This document shows, one piece after another, positions 1 through 10,001 of a stretch of DNA of 64,000 bases. Every line of letters starts with the position of its first letter. Within the stretch, counting starts at the first letter, position 1. Below the pieces are notes generated by a model. The model saw only the letters and a program-made list of their open reading frames with translations, ran no database searches and was not told the DNA's origin. Made by a program: the position numbers and the translations under genes. This stretch comes from Tigriopus japonicus (taxonomy: Eukaryota; Arthropoda; Copepoda; Harpacticoida; Harpacticidae): NCBI GenBank assembly GCA_010645155.1, contig CM021323.1, positions 11,670,695 through 11,734,694 on the forward strand. The letters are read 5' to 3'.

Positions 1-246
1 TTTTACAAAGACAGGCAAAACAGTCTGTAGCATTGTCGGCCTGACGGCTGCTACAAATGCGCAACTTTGCCAGGGCTGCCAGACAATTGCTTAACAAAAA
101 AGTCATTTCACATGATAATACAATAATGTGCACAAGAAAAACGCTCAAATGGCTACAGTTGACGTTCTGAATATACACCAATCAATTTTGTATATAGTTA
201 GATTAAGTTTTCTTAAGAAGTAAGAAACTCAATGCAAATCAGCGTG
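1..246. other. Left flank of the LTR element, no gene seen
   Basis: AT-rich sequence with no convincing reading frame or splice-bounded exon. The only role seen is as the 5' flank of the retrotransposon that starts at 247. The five bases before that start (GCGTG) are not repeated after the right-hand LTR. Confidence 0.5.
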
Positions 247-359
247 TGTTGTAATATGCTCGCGTATGCCTACATTGCTCACCGAAGTGTCCGATTCTTT
301 TACCAGAATAAAGACAGTTGACATTTGGACTTTTATTCGAGTTGTTTCGATTATTTCCT
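247..359 (+). repeat. 5' LTR (shared 113-bp part)
   Basis: Identical to 4930-5042. Starts TGTTGTAATATG. Sequence unique to the left copy continues to 376 and ends AACA directly before the primer binding site, so the full LTR is probably 247-376. Confidence 0.9.
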
Positions 360-376
360 TGTGCGTTAACTCAACA

Positions 377-394
377 TGGCGCAGTCGGTAGGAT
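377..394 (+). other. Primer binding site, tRNA-Ser type
   Basis: The 18 bases TGGCGCAGTCGGTAGGAT begin with TGG, the complement of a tRNA CCA end, and continue as the complement expected of the acceptor and T arm of an arthropod serine tRNA. The tRNA assignment is from memory of tRNA-Ser ends, not from a search. Confidence 0.75.
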
Positions 395-477
395 CTCAAA
401 ATTGACCGTGTCAATGAGATCCAGAACCGTGACTGCAAGTCTAATCTGAAGAGACCCACCTGCAGGGGATTAGCAAA

Positions 478-3400
478 ATGCCTACCAAAGCCGAATTAGA
501 GGAAGAAAATGCTCAACTTCGGAGCAAAATGGCACAACTTGAAGCTACCCCTTCAAGCAGTGATTCTACAACGGCAGCCCTCCATAAGTTGATGGAATTC
601 CAGGGGGATCAAATGGCTAAGCTTTTGGAACGACAGAATCTGGAGTCAGAAGCTCGATTTGAACGATTAGTGGAACACATAATTAACCCACATCCAAGCA
701 GAAGGGAAATTCCTGATGCCAGGGAGATGGCAACGAGACTTGATGAGAGACGACCAGTAGTACCAAAAGCCATCGCGAAAACACCCCCACAACTTGAGGA
801 CGCAATTGATTATCGCCAATGGAAGCAATGGTTATCAGCTTGGCGAAATTATGCCTTGTTGATTAAATTGGGAGAATTTCCCCGTGAAGAGCAGATAGCC
901 TCGTTCCGCACGTTTTGCTCGCCCAAATTGCAATCAAAAATGGAACATTCAATGAACATACCCATCATAACCGAACTTTCCTTAGACGAAGTATTCGAAA
1001 AGATATCAAGATACCTTAAGGAGAGACATAATTTGGCGTTAGATCGGTACCGCCTATTACATCGCCACCAAGAAGAGGGAGAATTGTTCGATGACTTCTA
1101 CACGGCAATCCAAGAACTAGCTGCAGATGCAGAGCTTAGACTTATGGGTCCCGATGATTGGGTGGCCGTATTAATCTTGGTAGGAATCCAAGATGATCAA
1201 GTACGACAGAAGTTATTAGCCCAAACTCCTCATCCAACACTGCTGGAAACCATCACGAGATGTCGTAATGAAGAAAAGGGGAGATTGGGAGTCAAAGATT
1301 TGAGAAGTCCCGATTTGGTTGTTGCTGGAGCCAATCGTCATCGCACACCATATCAAAAGGAAAGGAACGAGAAGAGGGCATCTCAAATAAGTGATCAAAG
1401 TGAAGAAAATAACAAACAAAGACCTGAAAAATGCCGAGATTGCGGATTCCGACACGTCAGAGACAGGTTATGCCCAGCCAAGTCAGGTTCGGCTAAATGT
1501 CATAAATGCGGAGGCATAGGTCATTTCGCACCAGTGTGCCATCTCCACCAAACAGGAAGTTATGTGGATAAGTCGCTAAATGCAGTTCTGATTGCGGGAA
1601 TCGGGCAATCACCTCAAGTGACAATAAAGGTATTGCAGTGTGAGACAGGTCACGAATTGGGGGAACTTGGATTCATCCCAGACACAGGAGCGGAAGGCAC
1701 TGTGGCCGGCCTTAATGCATTGCACGCCCTTAATTTCGAAAGATCGTCTATCGCTCCCGTGCAGACAAAAATAGTTGGAATCACAGGGAAATCACTGCGA
1801 CCGGTTGGAGAAGTCAAAGTTAGTCTTCAGTTGGGGGAAAACGAGGTGATTGAGAAGATTACATTTTGTAAAGAAGTGAACCAGGCATATTTGTCATTGA
1901 ATGCTTGCAAGGGATTAGGAATAATCCACGACAAATTTCCCATGCCAATCCAGGTTGCTACAACGAAAGGGGAGAATCTGGAATACCAAACAGAGTCTGT
2001 TTGGGACGATCTAAAGTACAACATATCCACGTCACCAACACATACCGATATTGCGGAAATTAGGGGTTTATTGCTGAAGTGCTACAAGGATGTGTTCAAT
2101 CAAGATGAAAAATTAAAACCCATGACTGGACCGGCCCTTCGAATAGAGTTGAAAAGTGGAGCAATTCCTTACGCAATTCATGCGGCACGCCCCGTCCCGT
2201 ACGCCCAGAGAGATGAGGCGAAAGCTTTGGTTGATAAATTGGTCAGAAATGGAATATGGGAAGCAGTTGGTGATCGACCAACGGAATGGTGCCACCCGTT
2301 AGTGATCCAGACTAAGGCCAATGGGACATTGAGATTGTGTGGCGACCTCAAAAAACTGAATGATCAAGTGCACCGACCAGTTCATCCCATGAGAACACCT
2401 CAAGAAGCCGTGTCGCAATTACCGACAAACGCAAAGTTTTTTACCACTTTGGACGCAACATCGGGATACTGGCAAATTCCATTGCATCCGGAGTCAAAGG
2501 ATTTGACCACAATTTTGACTCCTTGGGGTCGTTTCGTCCATACACGAGGACCAATGGGAATGATCTCGACAGGGGATGCTTACAACCTACGCGGAGATCA
2601 GGCATTGGGGGATTTGCCCAATTTAGCCAAAGTAGTGGATGACATTTGCATTGCCAATGAAGAGTTTCCCACCCATGTTCAATCCGTTGCACAAGTCCTG
2701 GAGAGATGCAGGAAGCACCAAATAACGTTGAACCCAGACAAATTCCAATTTGGGGAAGAATCTGTGAAGTTCGTCGGATACATTTTGTCTCACAAAGGAA
2801 TCGCTGCAGATCCTCAAAAAGTGCAAGCAATTGCCAATTTTCCCGAGCCCACCAATCGTACAGAGCTAAGAAGCTTCATGGGATTAGTAAACCAGTTGGG
2901 TCAATTTTCGGCAAAGATTGCTGGGTCAGCCAGTCCCCTTCGGGAACTTATGAAGACCAGGATGGAATTCGTTTGGACTTCAAACCACACCGAGGCTTTC
3001 CGAGCAATAAAACAATCTTTGATCGAACCGCCGATTCTGGCTCAATTCGATCCTCATTGTGAGACGATTCTACAGACAGACGCTAGCAGAACAAAAGGGC
3101 TCGGTTATGCTTTGGTTCAGAAACACGGGAATCAAAATCGCCTGATTCAGTGTGGGAGTCGATTTTTATCTGGGGCAGAGTCGAATTATGCCATGGTTGA
3201 ATTGGAAGCATTAGCCATAGCATGGGCAATGAAAAAGTGCCGAGTTTTCTTGTTGGGGCTCCCGACTTTCAGAGTGATAACAGATCATAGACCATTGGTG
3301 ACTATTTTCAATTCATACACGTGTGCTCAAGTCGAAAATCCACGTTTGTTGCGATTCAAGCAAGCAGTGGCGGGATATCAATTCAAAGTGGAATGGGTCA

Positions 3401-4824
3401 AGACCTCAGTGCATTGCATCCCTGATGCTCTAAGCCGCGCACCAGTGAGCGACCCTGTTGAAGACGAAGTCCGCGAATTCTCGGGGGAGTGTAAGATGGA
3501 AATGGCGTCTATTGTATTACAAGCAATATCTGCTTTGGATAACGACATTCCAGTGACGGACGCTTATGATGAAAATATCAAGGATCCAATATTGGAGAAA
3601 ATTCGTCTTGTAAATGAAAGTGACGGTGAGATGGAAGAATTGAAGGCGGCAATAGTCACAGGATCGGGATTATCTCGAGCCAGATCATTCAAAGGAATTT
3701 TGGACCAATTGATTGTTCAAGATGGATTAATTTTATTTGGATCCAGAATTGTCATTCCATCATCATTGCGACGAGAGGTGTTAGAACGTCTTCATGATTC
3801 CCATCAAGGAGTGTCAAGAACAATGAGAAGAGCACGTCAAGCTGTGTATTGGCCTGGGATTTCATCCGACATCAAAAACGTTGTTGAGTCTTGCTCAAGA
3901 TGTCAGAATCGACTTCCAAGTCAGAGTCGAGAGCCGTTGCTTCGGGACCCTCCACCACAACGAATTTTCCAAATAATGAGTGCAGATTTATTTTCATATG
4001 GAGGGAAAAGTTACTTAGCTGTGGCTGATAGACTGTCAGGTTATCCGTTCATAGCTATGTATAATCAAGATCCTGATTCATGTGCAGTGGTTTCATCCTT
4101 GAAGTCATTCTTTACCATCGCTGGATGTCCTCAAGTATTGGCCACAGATCAAGGACCGCAATTTTCTAGCCATCAGATGCAAAAGTTTCTCAAAGATTGG
4201 GGTGTAGAGTGGCGTCCATCCTCGCCATTTTATCCGCAGGCAAATGGTCACGCAGAGGCCACAGTGAAATCATTGAAAAAATTAGTGGCTACAACAAATA
4301 CGGACATTACCCAAGATGAATTTGTGAAAGGACTCATAGAGTTGAGGAACACACCTCGAGAAAATGGGTTATCTCCCGCAGAAGTGGTTTTTGGCCATCC
4401 CATGAGGAGTCTCGTCCCAGCTCATCATTCTTCATTTGCGCAAAGGTGGAAAGGAGCGATGGATACGTCCGATATGTGTTCAAGTGAGGTCAAGGACAAA
4501 TATTATAATGCAAAAGCGAGGCCTTTAACCAAGCTAAATCTTGGGGAAGAAGTCCTTGTTCAAAATCCAACAACGAAGCGATGGAATATGACCGCAAAAG
4601 TGATTGATTCAAATCATTATCGTGCATATCAATTGCGATTTCCGTCAGGTCGGATCTTATGGAGAAATCGTCGATATCTTCGACCAAAGATCATTCGGAA
4701 TCAGAAACAGGAGGATACAGCACAGGGACCAGGAGTAGATATCGGAAGTGATTCGCCAATTATTCCACGAAGAAGTTTGAGAATTCAAAGACGTCAAAAG
4801 ACATTCCATGGAGAAGGAAAATGA
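478..4824 (+). CDS. Gag-Pol polyprotein of a Ty3/gypsy-type retrotransposon
   Basis: A 1448-residue single-frame polyprotein. Gag occupies roughly residues 1-355 and ends in zinc knuckles: a degenerate one near 319-332, then a canonical C-x2-C-x4-H-x4-C near 341-354. Protease has D-T-G-A near residue 402. Reverse transcriptase follows, with the catalytic motif read as V-V-D-D near 718-721 instead of the commoner Y-x-D-D. RNase H has T-D-A-S near 868. Integrase has an H-H-C-C zinc domain near 1106-1143 and D-D-E residues near 1170, 1223 and 1260. No frameshift or stop separates gag from pol, unlike many Gypsy elements. No envelope gene follows; the stop is about 100 bp before the right LTR. 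The ORF is intact, so the element may still be active. Confidence 0.95.
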   Translation: MPTKAELEEENAQLRSKMAQLEATPSSSDSTTAALHKLMEFQGDQMAKLLERQNLESEARFERLVEHIINPHPSRREIPDAREMATRLDERRPVVPKAIAKTPPQLEDAIDYRQWKQWLSAWRNYALLIKLGEFPREEQIASFRTFCSPKLQSKMEHSMNIPIITELSLDEVFEKISRYLKERHNLALDRYRLLHRHQEEGELFDDFYTAIQELAADAELRLMGPDDWVAVLILVGIQDDQVRQKLLAQTPHPTLLETITRCRNEEKGRLGVKDLRSPDLVVAGANRHRTPYQKERNEKRASQISDQSEENNKQRPEKCRDCGFRHVRDRLCPAKSGSAKCHKCGGIGHFAPVCHLHQTGSYVDKSLNAVLIAGIGQSPQVTIKVLQCETGHELGELGFIPDTGAEGTVAGLNALHALNFERSSIAPVQTKIVGITGKSLRPVGEVKVSLQLGENEVIEKITFCKEVNQAYLSLNACKGLGIIHDKFPMPIQVATTKGENLEYQTESVWDDLKYNISTSPTHTDIAEIRGLLLKCYKDVFNQDEKLKPMTGPALRIELKSGAIPYAIHAARPVPYAQRDEAKALVDKLVRNGIWEAVGDRPTEWCHPLVIQTKANGTLRLCGDLKKLNDQVHRPVHPMRTPQEAVSQLPTNAKFFTTLDATSGYWQIPLHPESKDLTTILTPWGRFVHTRGPMGMISTGDAYNLRGDQALGDLPNLAKVVDDICIANEEFPTHVQSVAQVLERCRKHQITLNPDKFQFGEESVKFVGYILSHKGIAADPQKVQAIANFPEPTNRTELRSFMGLVNQLGQFSAKIAGSASPLRELMKTRMEFVWTSNHTEAFRAIKQSLIEPPILAQFDPHCETILQTDASRTKGLGYALVQKHGNQNRLIQCGSRFLSGAESNYAMVELEALAIAWAMKKCRVFLLGLPTFRVITDHRPLVTIFNSYTCAQVENPRLLRFKQAVAGYQFKVEWVKTSVHCIPDALSRAPVSDPVEDEVREFSGECKMEMASIVLQAISALDNDIPVTDAYDENIKDPILEKIRLVNESDGEMEELKAAIVTGSGLSRARSFKGILDQLIVQDGLILFGSRIVIPSSLRREVLERLHDSHQGVSRTMRRARQAVYWPGISSDIKNVVESCSRCQNRLPSQSREPLLRDPPPQRIFQIMSADLFSYGGKSYLAVADRLSGYPFIAMYNQDPDSCAVVSSLKSFFTIAGCPQVLATDQGPQFSSHQMQKFLKDWGVEWRPSSPFYPQANGHAEATVKSLKKLVATTNTDITQDEFVKGLIELRNTPRENGLSPAEVVFGHPMRSLVPAHHSSFAQRWKGAMDTSDMCSSEVKDKYYNAKARPLTKLNLGEEVLVQNPTTKRWNMTAKVIDSNHYRAYQLRFPSGRILWRNRRYLRPKIIRNQKQEDTAQGPGVDIGSDSPIIPRRSLRIQRRQKTFHGEGK

Positions 4825-4917
4825 AAACGAAAAGATGAAAAGATTAATACCATTCATATGAAAAGTTTCAAACCTTTTTTATCTGTAAACATTTAAAATT
4901 TACTGTCGGTATGAAAC

Positions 4918-4929
4918 TTGGGAGGGAAA
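4918..4929 (+). other. Polypurine tract
   Basis: TTGGGAGGGAAA immediately precedes the TGTT start of the right LTR, the position expected for the plus-strand priming site. Confidence 0.75.
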
Positions 4930-5042
4930 TGTTGTAATATGCTCGCGTATGCCTACATTGCTCACCGAAGTGTCCGATTCTTTTACCAGAATAAAGACAG
5001 TTGACATTTGGACTTTTATTCGAGTTGTTTCGATTATTTCCT
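4930..5042 (+). repeat. 3' LTR, apparently lacking its last 17 bp
   Basis: Identical to 247-359, then diverges abruptly: the left copy goes on to ...CAACA at 376, the right copy does not. Contains AATAAA near 4990. Confidence 0.88.
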
Positions 5043-5837
5043 GTGATTTATCCTGAGTTATTCCTGAGATTTATCTAGAGCTGACATTACCGGGTCAATT
5101 CATAGCAGCACTGGGCTTGAACGCGCATCGAGGTTTAAGGAGAACGAGACGGTTATCTTCCGACACCCACGGTTTTGGCCAGTCTTGGCCTTCAAAGGCT
5201 TAAAATGTCAAACATTATGCTTTCATAAGGTAAGCTGAGATCATGAGCATCAATTTGGTAGTAAATAGTGCATAGGTAAAGTTGCCTCAAACAGGTCGAA
5301 CCAAGAACTTCAGTACAATGGAACCGATGTCTTGGGACCAAAATGGCACATGCGCGTACTCTTTTATAATAGCGCTCTAGGGTGGAAAATTTAAAACTTA
5401 GCAAAGAAATGTCGTTCGAAATGAAGATTATTTACCGTTTTTTGGACAAGGTATGTTACCCTTGCTTTTGAAAACTTCAAGAATAAAATGTTCGACCAAT
5501 GAACAAATTTGTGACTTTTTTTAAAATCACATACTGTCACAGTGACGCACACATGGTTTTACACTAAATTAAGGGTTTGAGATCCTTCTTCTCTCAAGTT
5601 CCAACGAGATTTTCCTTAAAAAAAACAAGTTGACCCATTTTAGCCCCATTAAATCTGGAGTACTGCCAGGCTGTTGTAAAAAGGATTCTAAAGTTGAAGC
5701 AAATTAAAATTGTTCTTAAAATTGTCGGAAAATATTGCAAAGAAAGATTTTTACCGAAAAAATATCCAGCTTGTAACTTTACTGATTGTATTTCCATAAA
5801 AAAAAAACAGAAAGAAAACAGTGATTGAAACGCAAAG
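5043..5837. other. Intergenic, no gene seen
   Basis: AT-rich sequence between the LTR element and a mariner fossil. No EF-hand-like exon for the gene ending at 8764 was found here. Confidence 0.4.
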
Positions 5838-6077
5838 CTAGATTCCTTGACACCTTGCACAACTTTTGTGGAAAAGGAGGAAAAGGTGTGCAAGATCAAC
5901 TACTCCAATGAATGGGCCCTCAAGAGTGCTCTGGTATTTGGGTGGGATGAAATCTCTATGAAGACTGTCAGTGCCATTGTTAAGGCCGTCCGAAAGAGAT
6001 TTTATCACATATTGAAGGCCAAAGGAAGTCCTGTTGAATGGGCTTTTCAATACATGATGCAGAGTTTGGAAGCATAG
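5838..6077 (+). pseudogene. Mariner-type transposase, C-terminal fragment
   Basis: An open frame of about 75 codons ends in TAG and matches, by eye, the C-terminal end of Tc1/mariner transposases: a K-V-C...Y-x-N...A-L-K segment, a W-D near the middle, a basic R-K-R-F stretch, and A-K-G-x-P-V-E near the end. The segment before it looks like a corrupted S-P-D-L-x-P region. The DNA-binding half and two catalytic aspartates are not recognisable upstream. No terminal inverted repeats were found. Probably a dead fragment of a different element from the one at 7056. Confidence 0.5.
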
Positions 6078-7055
6078 TTTATAAAATATGAACATTTCTA
6101 GTTAAATGGTTCCAATCAACGAAAAACGCATTTTGAGGGTGTCACGGGCAAAAAAAGAACATATGTTTTGTCTCCAGAACGTACAGAAGGTTACATAGTT
6201 AACAAACGTATTCTTTTCAAATTTCTGCATTAATATGGCCTTTTAGATTAAATTGAAGTTGCACATCATTTCCTAGACTCCTGTTTTTGAAATACAGCTA
6301 TGAATTGAGAAAATTCGCGAACGTTTTGAGACTCTGGAAGTGCATTTGCTTTCCCAACATTCAAAATGGTACCAAATGTAAGCTTAAACATCCATGCACC
6401 ATAATTAAGCAAAATTTATGCAAAGTGTATACAGAATCATAAAAAAATTGTTTTTTAAAAAATCCACTTTTCAAGCAACCAATTGTTCTATTGATAGATG
6501 GCGGTAGCAAGACCTTGATTTCAGAGTTGGTAACGTTTTCTTGAAAACGTTCATCAGTAATTATAGTTTTCATTTTTACTGAAGATTATTATTCTTTACT
6601 ATCCTACTACTTTTGCCACAACTTATTGGGAAATTGGGAACAATCTTTCTGTGCATGAAGAGGAAATTGCACTTATCATAAACAAAATTTAAAAAGCCAT
6701 GTCAACGGTCAAAGAAACACCAAACACAGATAAAACTTGCATAAACAGCGAAAGAAGTTACTACACAGACCGGGTCTCTTAGTACTGTGTACACTCTACG
6801 TTTTGAATCGCGAGACTCAATAGCATGTATTTCTCAAAAGGAAAAATACTTTTCAATGGCAATTTAAGGTGAAAAATTTAGTTCCAACTCACGGATCAAA
6901 AATTGTGAGCCTATCCCAAGTTATCCAAGGATGGCTCAAGCCAGGATTACTTTCAAATTACACCTTGGGTCCAATCAGTACAATGGAAATTCAAGGGAAC
7001 AATATATGTGTTGCAAAAACCTTCAATTCAGTTCAATGAACGGACCCAAGATGTA
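6078..7055. other. Intergenic or intronic, no gene seen
   Basis: No supported coding exon. Ends at the TA dinucleotide (7054-7055) that flanks the mariner element. Confidence 0.4.
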
Positions 7056-7080
7056 CAGTGTGGCAATTAAGTATGGGAAC
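7056..7080 (+). repeat. Left terminal inverted repeat of the mariner
   Basis: Starts CAGTGTGGCAATTAAG and pairs with 8336-8360 with two mismatches. Confidence 0.92.
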
Positions 7081-7199
7081 CCTACTTTAAAGTGAAATAC
7101 ATCGCGAACCTGTTTAAATTTTGAACCAAAATTTTACACACACCCTCTCTCAACAACTCTTGACAACTTTGTAAAAACAAACTACTCTTAAAAATCATC

Positions 7200-8243
7200 A
7201 TGAAGACCGACAATGAGCTCTGAAACACCATCATCCAGCTTCATAAAGTTGGCCACTCCAATGGCAAAATCCGGACCTTGCTCGGAAAGGACAACGTGAG
7301 CAAGAAGGTTATCTGGACCACTGTGAAACGTTTTCTGGAGACTGGCACATCCAATGACCGACCTAGGAGTGGCCGTCCAACCACAAAACAAACCCCTAAG
7401 ACCATCAGGAACATCAGAAACAAGATCTCCCGTGATCCTAACTGGAGCATTCGCTGAATGGCCAAAGAGGCCGGTATCTCACACACCACCATGCAGAGGG
7501 TCATCAAAAAGGACCTCAATATGAAAATCTATGGGAAGACGAAGTTACATCTCATCAGTGAGGCCACCGGGGTCAAGAGGGTCAAGCGAGGCCGAGTTCT
7601 GTTGCAGAAGCTCAAAGAGAACACGCATGGTCCTGTGTGTTGGACAGATGAAAAAATCTTCACCATCCAGCCAGTCCACAACAGCCAGACTGATTGGGTA
7701 ATTGGCAAGGATCTTTCCAGCATTCCTTTGGCCAAGAGGGTAGTCTTCCGCTGACAAAAGCCAGCCTCAGTGATGGTGTTGGGAGGGGTGATGTCAGATG
7801 GGAAGAAACTGCCGTTGATCTTTGTGGACATGGGTGTAAAAATAAACAGACACAAGTATTTGTCCATGCTTGGGGAGGATGTTGTACCCTGGCTCCACAA
7901 GACTTATGGAGATGCCCCCAACACCTTCCAACAAGATAGAGCCCCTGCACACACTGCCCACATCGTCCAAGACTTCTGTGAAGCTGCTTTTCCGTCATTC
8001 TGGTCCAAGGATATGTGGCCACCAAGCAGCCCTGACCTCAATCCTATGGATTTTTCTATATGATCCATACTTGAGGGCAGGGCTTGGAAGAAGGTCCACA
8101 AAAGTGTTCCCGCTCTGAAGGCTGCCCTGGTTGAGGCATGGGCCAACATTGCTGAGGACACTGTACGAGCTTGTTGTGCTCAGGTTCCATGTCGTCTTTG
8201 CCGTGTAATTGCCAACCAAGGAGGCCATTGTGAAAATGTTTGA
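7200..8243 (+). pseudogene. DD37D mariner transposase with four in-frame TGA codons
   Basis: The frame opens at ATG 7200 and ends at TGA 8241-8243, about 347 codons. An N-terminal helix-turn-helix region ends in a linker with R-P-R-S-G-R-P. Catalytic aspartates are in W-T-D-E, Q-Q-D-R-A-P-A-H and S-P-D-L-N-P-M-D; the last has D, not E. Internal stops lie at 7221, 7455, 7752 and 8061; all are TGA. At 8061 the mariner consensus expects tryptophan (TGG to TGA), and at the other three arginine CGA to TGA is the simplest origin. The absence of frameshifts seen by eye and of TAA/TAG suggests decay by cytosine-transition mutation rather than indels. The copy cannot make full-length transposase without readthrough. 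Confidence 0.9.
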
Positions 8244-8335
8244 AACAAAAGTTACAACTATTATACTCATCTACCTTGACACAAAAGTTCAAATCTCTAT
8301 CCCCAACCAACAAAAAGAAATAATCGATTTCCTCT

Positions 8336-8360
8336 GTTCCCATACTTAGTTGCCATACTG
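8336..8360 (-). repeat. Right terminal inverted repeat of the mariner
   Basis: Read on the minus strand it starts CAGTATGGCAACTAAG; 23 of 25 positions match the left end. Flanked by TA at 8361-8362. Confidence 0.92.
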
Positions 8361-8530
8361 TATTTTCGAAATCTGCCTCGAAGCACGGTGGCTCAAGCCT
8401 ATCAAGCGTTCCAGCCAACAAATACGAAAATGGAGCAAGAACTAAACCACATTTATCCTACTAATTATTCCATTGCACACCTTTTACACATGTTTTGCAT
8501 CTTTGAACAACTGAATAATCTAATTTCTAG

Positions 8531-8764
8531 GATTTCGTGTACATGCCAATTATATCAGAGGCCGTGTTTGCTGCCATGGACAAAAACAAAGATGGTGTAG
8601 TGTCCAAAGATGAGCTGAAAATGGCTCAAAAGACCATGACCATAAAGGAATTGAAAGAGATCATCGATTCGATTGACGAGAATTCTGACGGCCTTCTCAC
8701 TTACGACGAAATCAAGGCCATGTCAAAGACAGCGTACACTAAGAAGAACTCCAAACTTGCATAA
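8531..8764 (+). CDS. EF-hand (calmodulin/troponin-C-like) protein, last exon only
   Basis: The exon begins after an acceptor ending TTTCTAG at 8530 and encodes 77 residues to TAA. It holds two canonical 12-residue calcium-binding loops, D-K-N-K-D-G...E and D-E-N-S-D-G...E, followed by a lysine-rich tail. These are equivalent to EF-hands 3 and 4 of the neighbouring gene at 10002-10693, and the start of this exon aligns with that protein about 16 residues before its third loop, so the two are probably tandem paralogues. The frame is closed by TAG at the splice site, so upstream exons must exist, but none was seen after 5043. They may lie left of the window across an intron that absorbed both transposons, or be lost. 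The function (Ca2+ sensor) is inferred from the motifs. Confidence 0.72.
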   Translation, partial: DFVYMPIISEAVFAAMDKNKDGVVSKDELKMAQKTMTIKELKEIIDSIDENSDGLLTYDEIKAMSKTAYTKKNSKLA

Positions 8765-9995
8765 AAACCAATCATGCATTTGCACTAAGTTGAAAACGAA
8801 AATGTCTATTCAGTTGTCTGTTGTTTTTGCTACAAAATATAAAACCGGGTTCATGAAAGTGAGCTTTCTAGTTTTTACGAACAACTGTTGTTTTGATTGA
8901 CTTTCTAGATCGAATAATGAGAATTTTCTGGATCAAGGGAGTTCCTGCTGGTTTTATGTCAACTTCATAGACGATTTTCGGGACCCAATCCCTAGATGGC
9001 AAATGAAACTTTTTTTTTGACGAGTTAAAGGAAAAAGATGGAATGAAGTTTAATCTGTTAACATGCAAAAGCCAAGAAAAATACTTTTTGGATTGAAAAG
9101 TATATCAGTAATCTGTTCTGAAGGACATTGGCAGTCAGGTCACAATTCATTTTTGATTAAATATGCAAAAACAAACGTATTAACGTTCCTAATTGTAATT
9201 GACAAATGTCTTATTTTGTCCGAAGAGATGCTGATGATTTCACATTTCGGGAAAATTTAAACTAAACAAGTGGGAAAGAAAGAAAACGAAGGTGAATTAT
9301 TGTAGGTGTGCCGATAATTTTGTTGACGATCAAAGCGATTTGTATTACATCAATAATTTTACAACTTTACGTTCCATTTTCTTCAAAACGAGAGAAAAAC
9401 AATATGCTGACCAAACCTTTTAACAATCCAGTTCACCTTTTGAGAATTCGAAAGATCATTAAAATTGAAACACTTAAAGTTTGCAAAAAAAATGTTTTTT
9501 GCACTGCTGGTACGGATACTACTTAGAACACGCTAGACCCTTACGAGTTCCTAATCTAATGTACAATCAATCTTTGATTGCTTTTATTCATCCTTCAAAC
9601 TAGGAAAGCCCAAAACCTTTACTTGACTGACTCATTTTTTCCTGCCCTTTGAACTTTAAACTTTACTCCTTGTACCTGAATCCGTATTTCAAAAATAATA
9701 TTCTATCCCTTGGGAGCACTCAAATTTGAACCCGTTGAGCTCTCTGTACACCTCAATGCAAATCATGATCCTTTTTAGTTCCAATAGTTGCCAAGTGAGC
9801 TGCATTGACAAGTTACTCTACCCTTAAGCCATGAGAAAGCCTTGGGTTTGTTCTAAACGGAAACGATGGGCTAAATTGGAGGGTGCATAGTATGTGATTG
9901 TCATTTGCCCGTTGACTTCGAGAGCAATCAGAGCCCATGTGAAAACCTCTCTAAAATTGTAATAACAAGCAAACTTGACTGATAATCTGTTTTAG
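8765..9995. other. Spacer between the two EF-hand genes
   Basis: AT-rich, no supported ORF. The last bases (ending TTTTAG at 9995) look like an acceptor six bases before the next start codon, so part of this region is probably a 5'UTR intron of the next gene. Confidence 0.4.
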
Positions 9996-10001
9996 TGAAC
10001 A

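Larger units (their letters stand above)
247..5042 (+). mobile_element. Ty3/gypsy-type LTR retrotransposon with one gag-pol ORF
   Basis: A complete-looking retroelement: 5' LTR at 247, tRNA-Ser-type primer binding site at 377-394, one uninterrupted gag-pol frame at 478-4824, a purine-rich tract at 4918-4929 and a 3' LTR from 4930. The two LTR copies are identical over 113 bp by eye, which points to a recent insertion. If the LTR runs to 376, it has TGTT...AACA ends abutting the primer site and is 130 bp long; the right copy then lacks its last 17 bp. No target duplication is visible (GCGTG before, GTGAT after), so the right end is truncated or recombined. The Gypsy assignment rests on domain order (protease, RT, RNase H, integrase). 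Confidence 0.93.
7056..8360 (+). mobile_element. DD37D mariner (maT-like) transposon, 1305 bp
   Basis: Terminal inverted repeats of 25 bp at 7056-7080 and 8336-8360 match at 23 positions, and both ends are flanked by TA (7054-7055 and 8361-8362), the mariner target duplication. One transposase frame fills the interior. Exactly 37 residues separate the second and third catalytic aspartates, which in established nomenclature points to the maT group of mariners. The copy carries four in-frame TGA codons but no frameshift seen. It sits upstream of an EF-hand terminal exon and may lie within that gene's intron. Confidence 0.93.
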
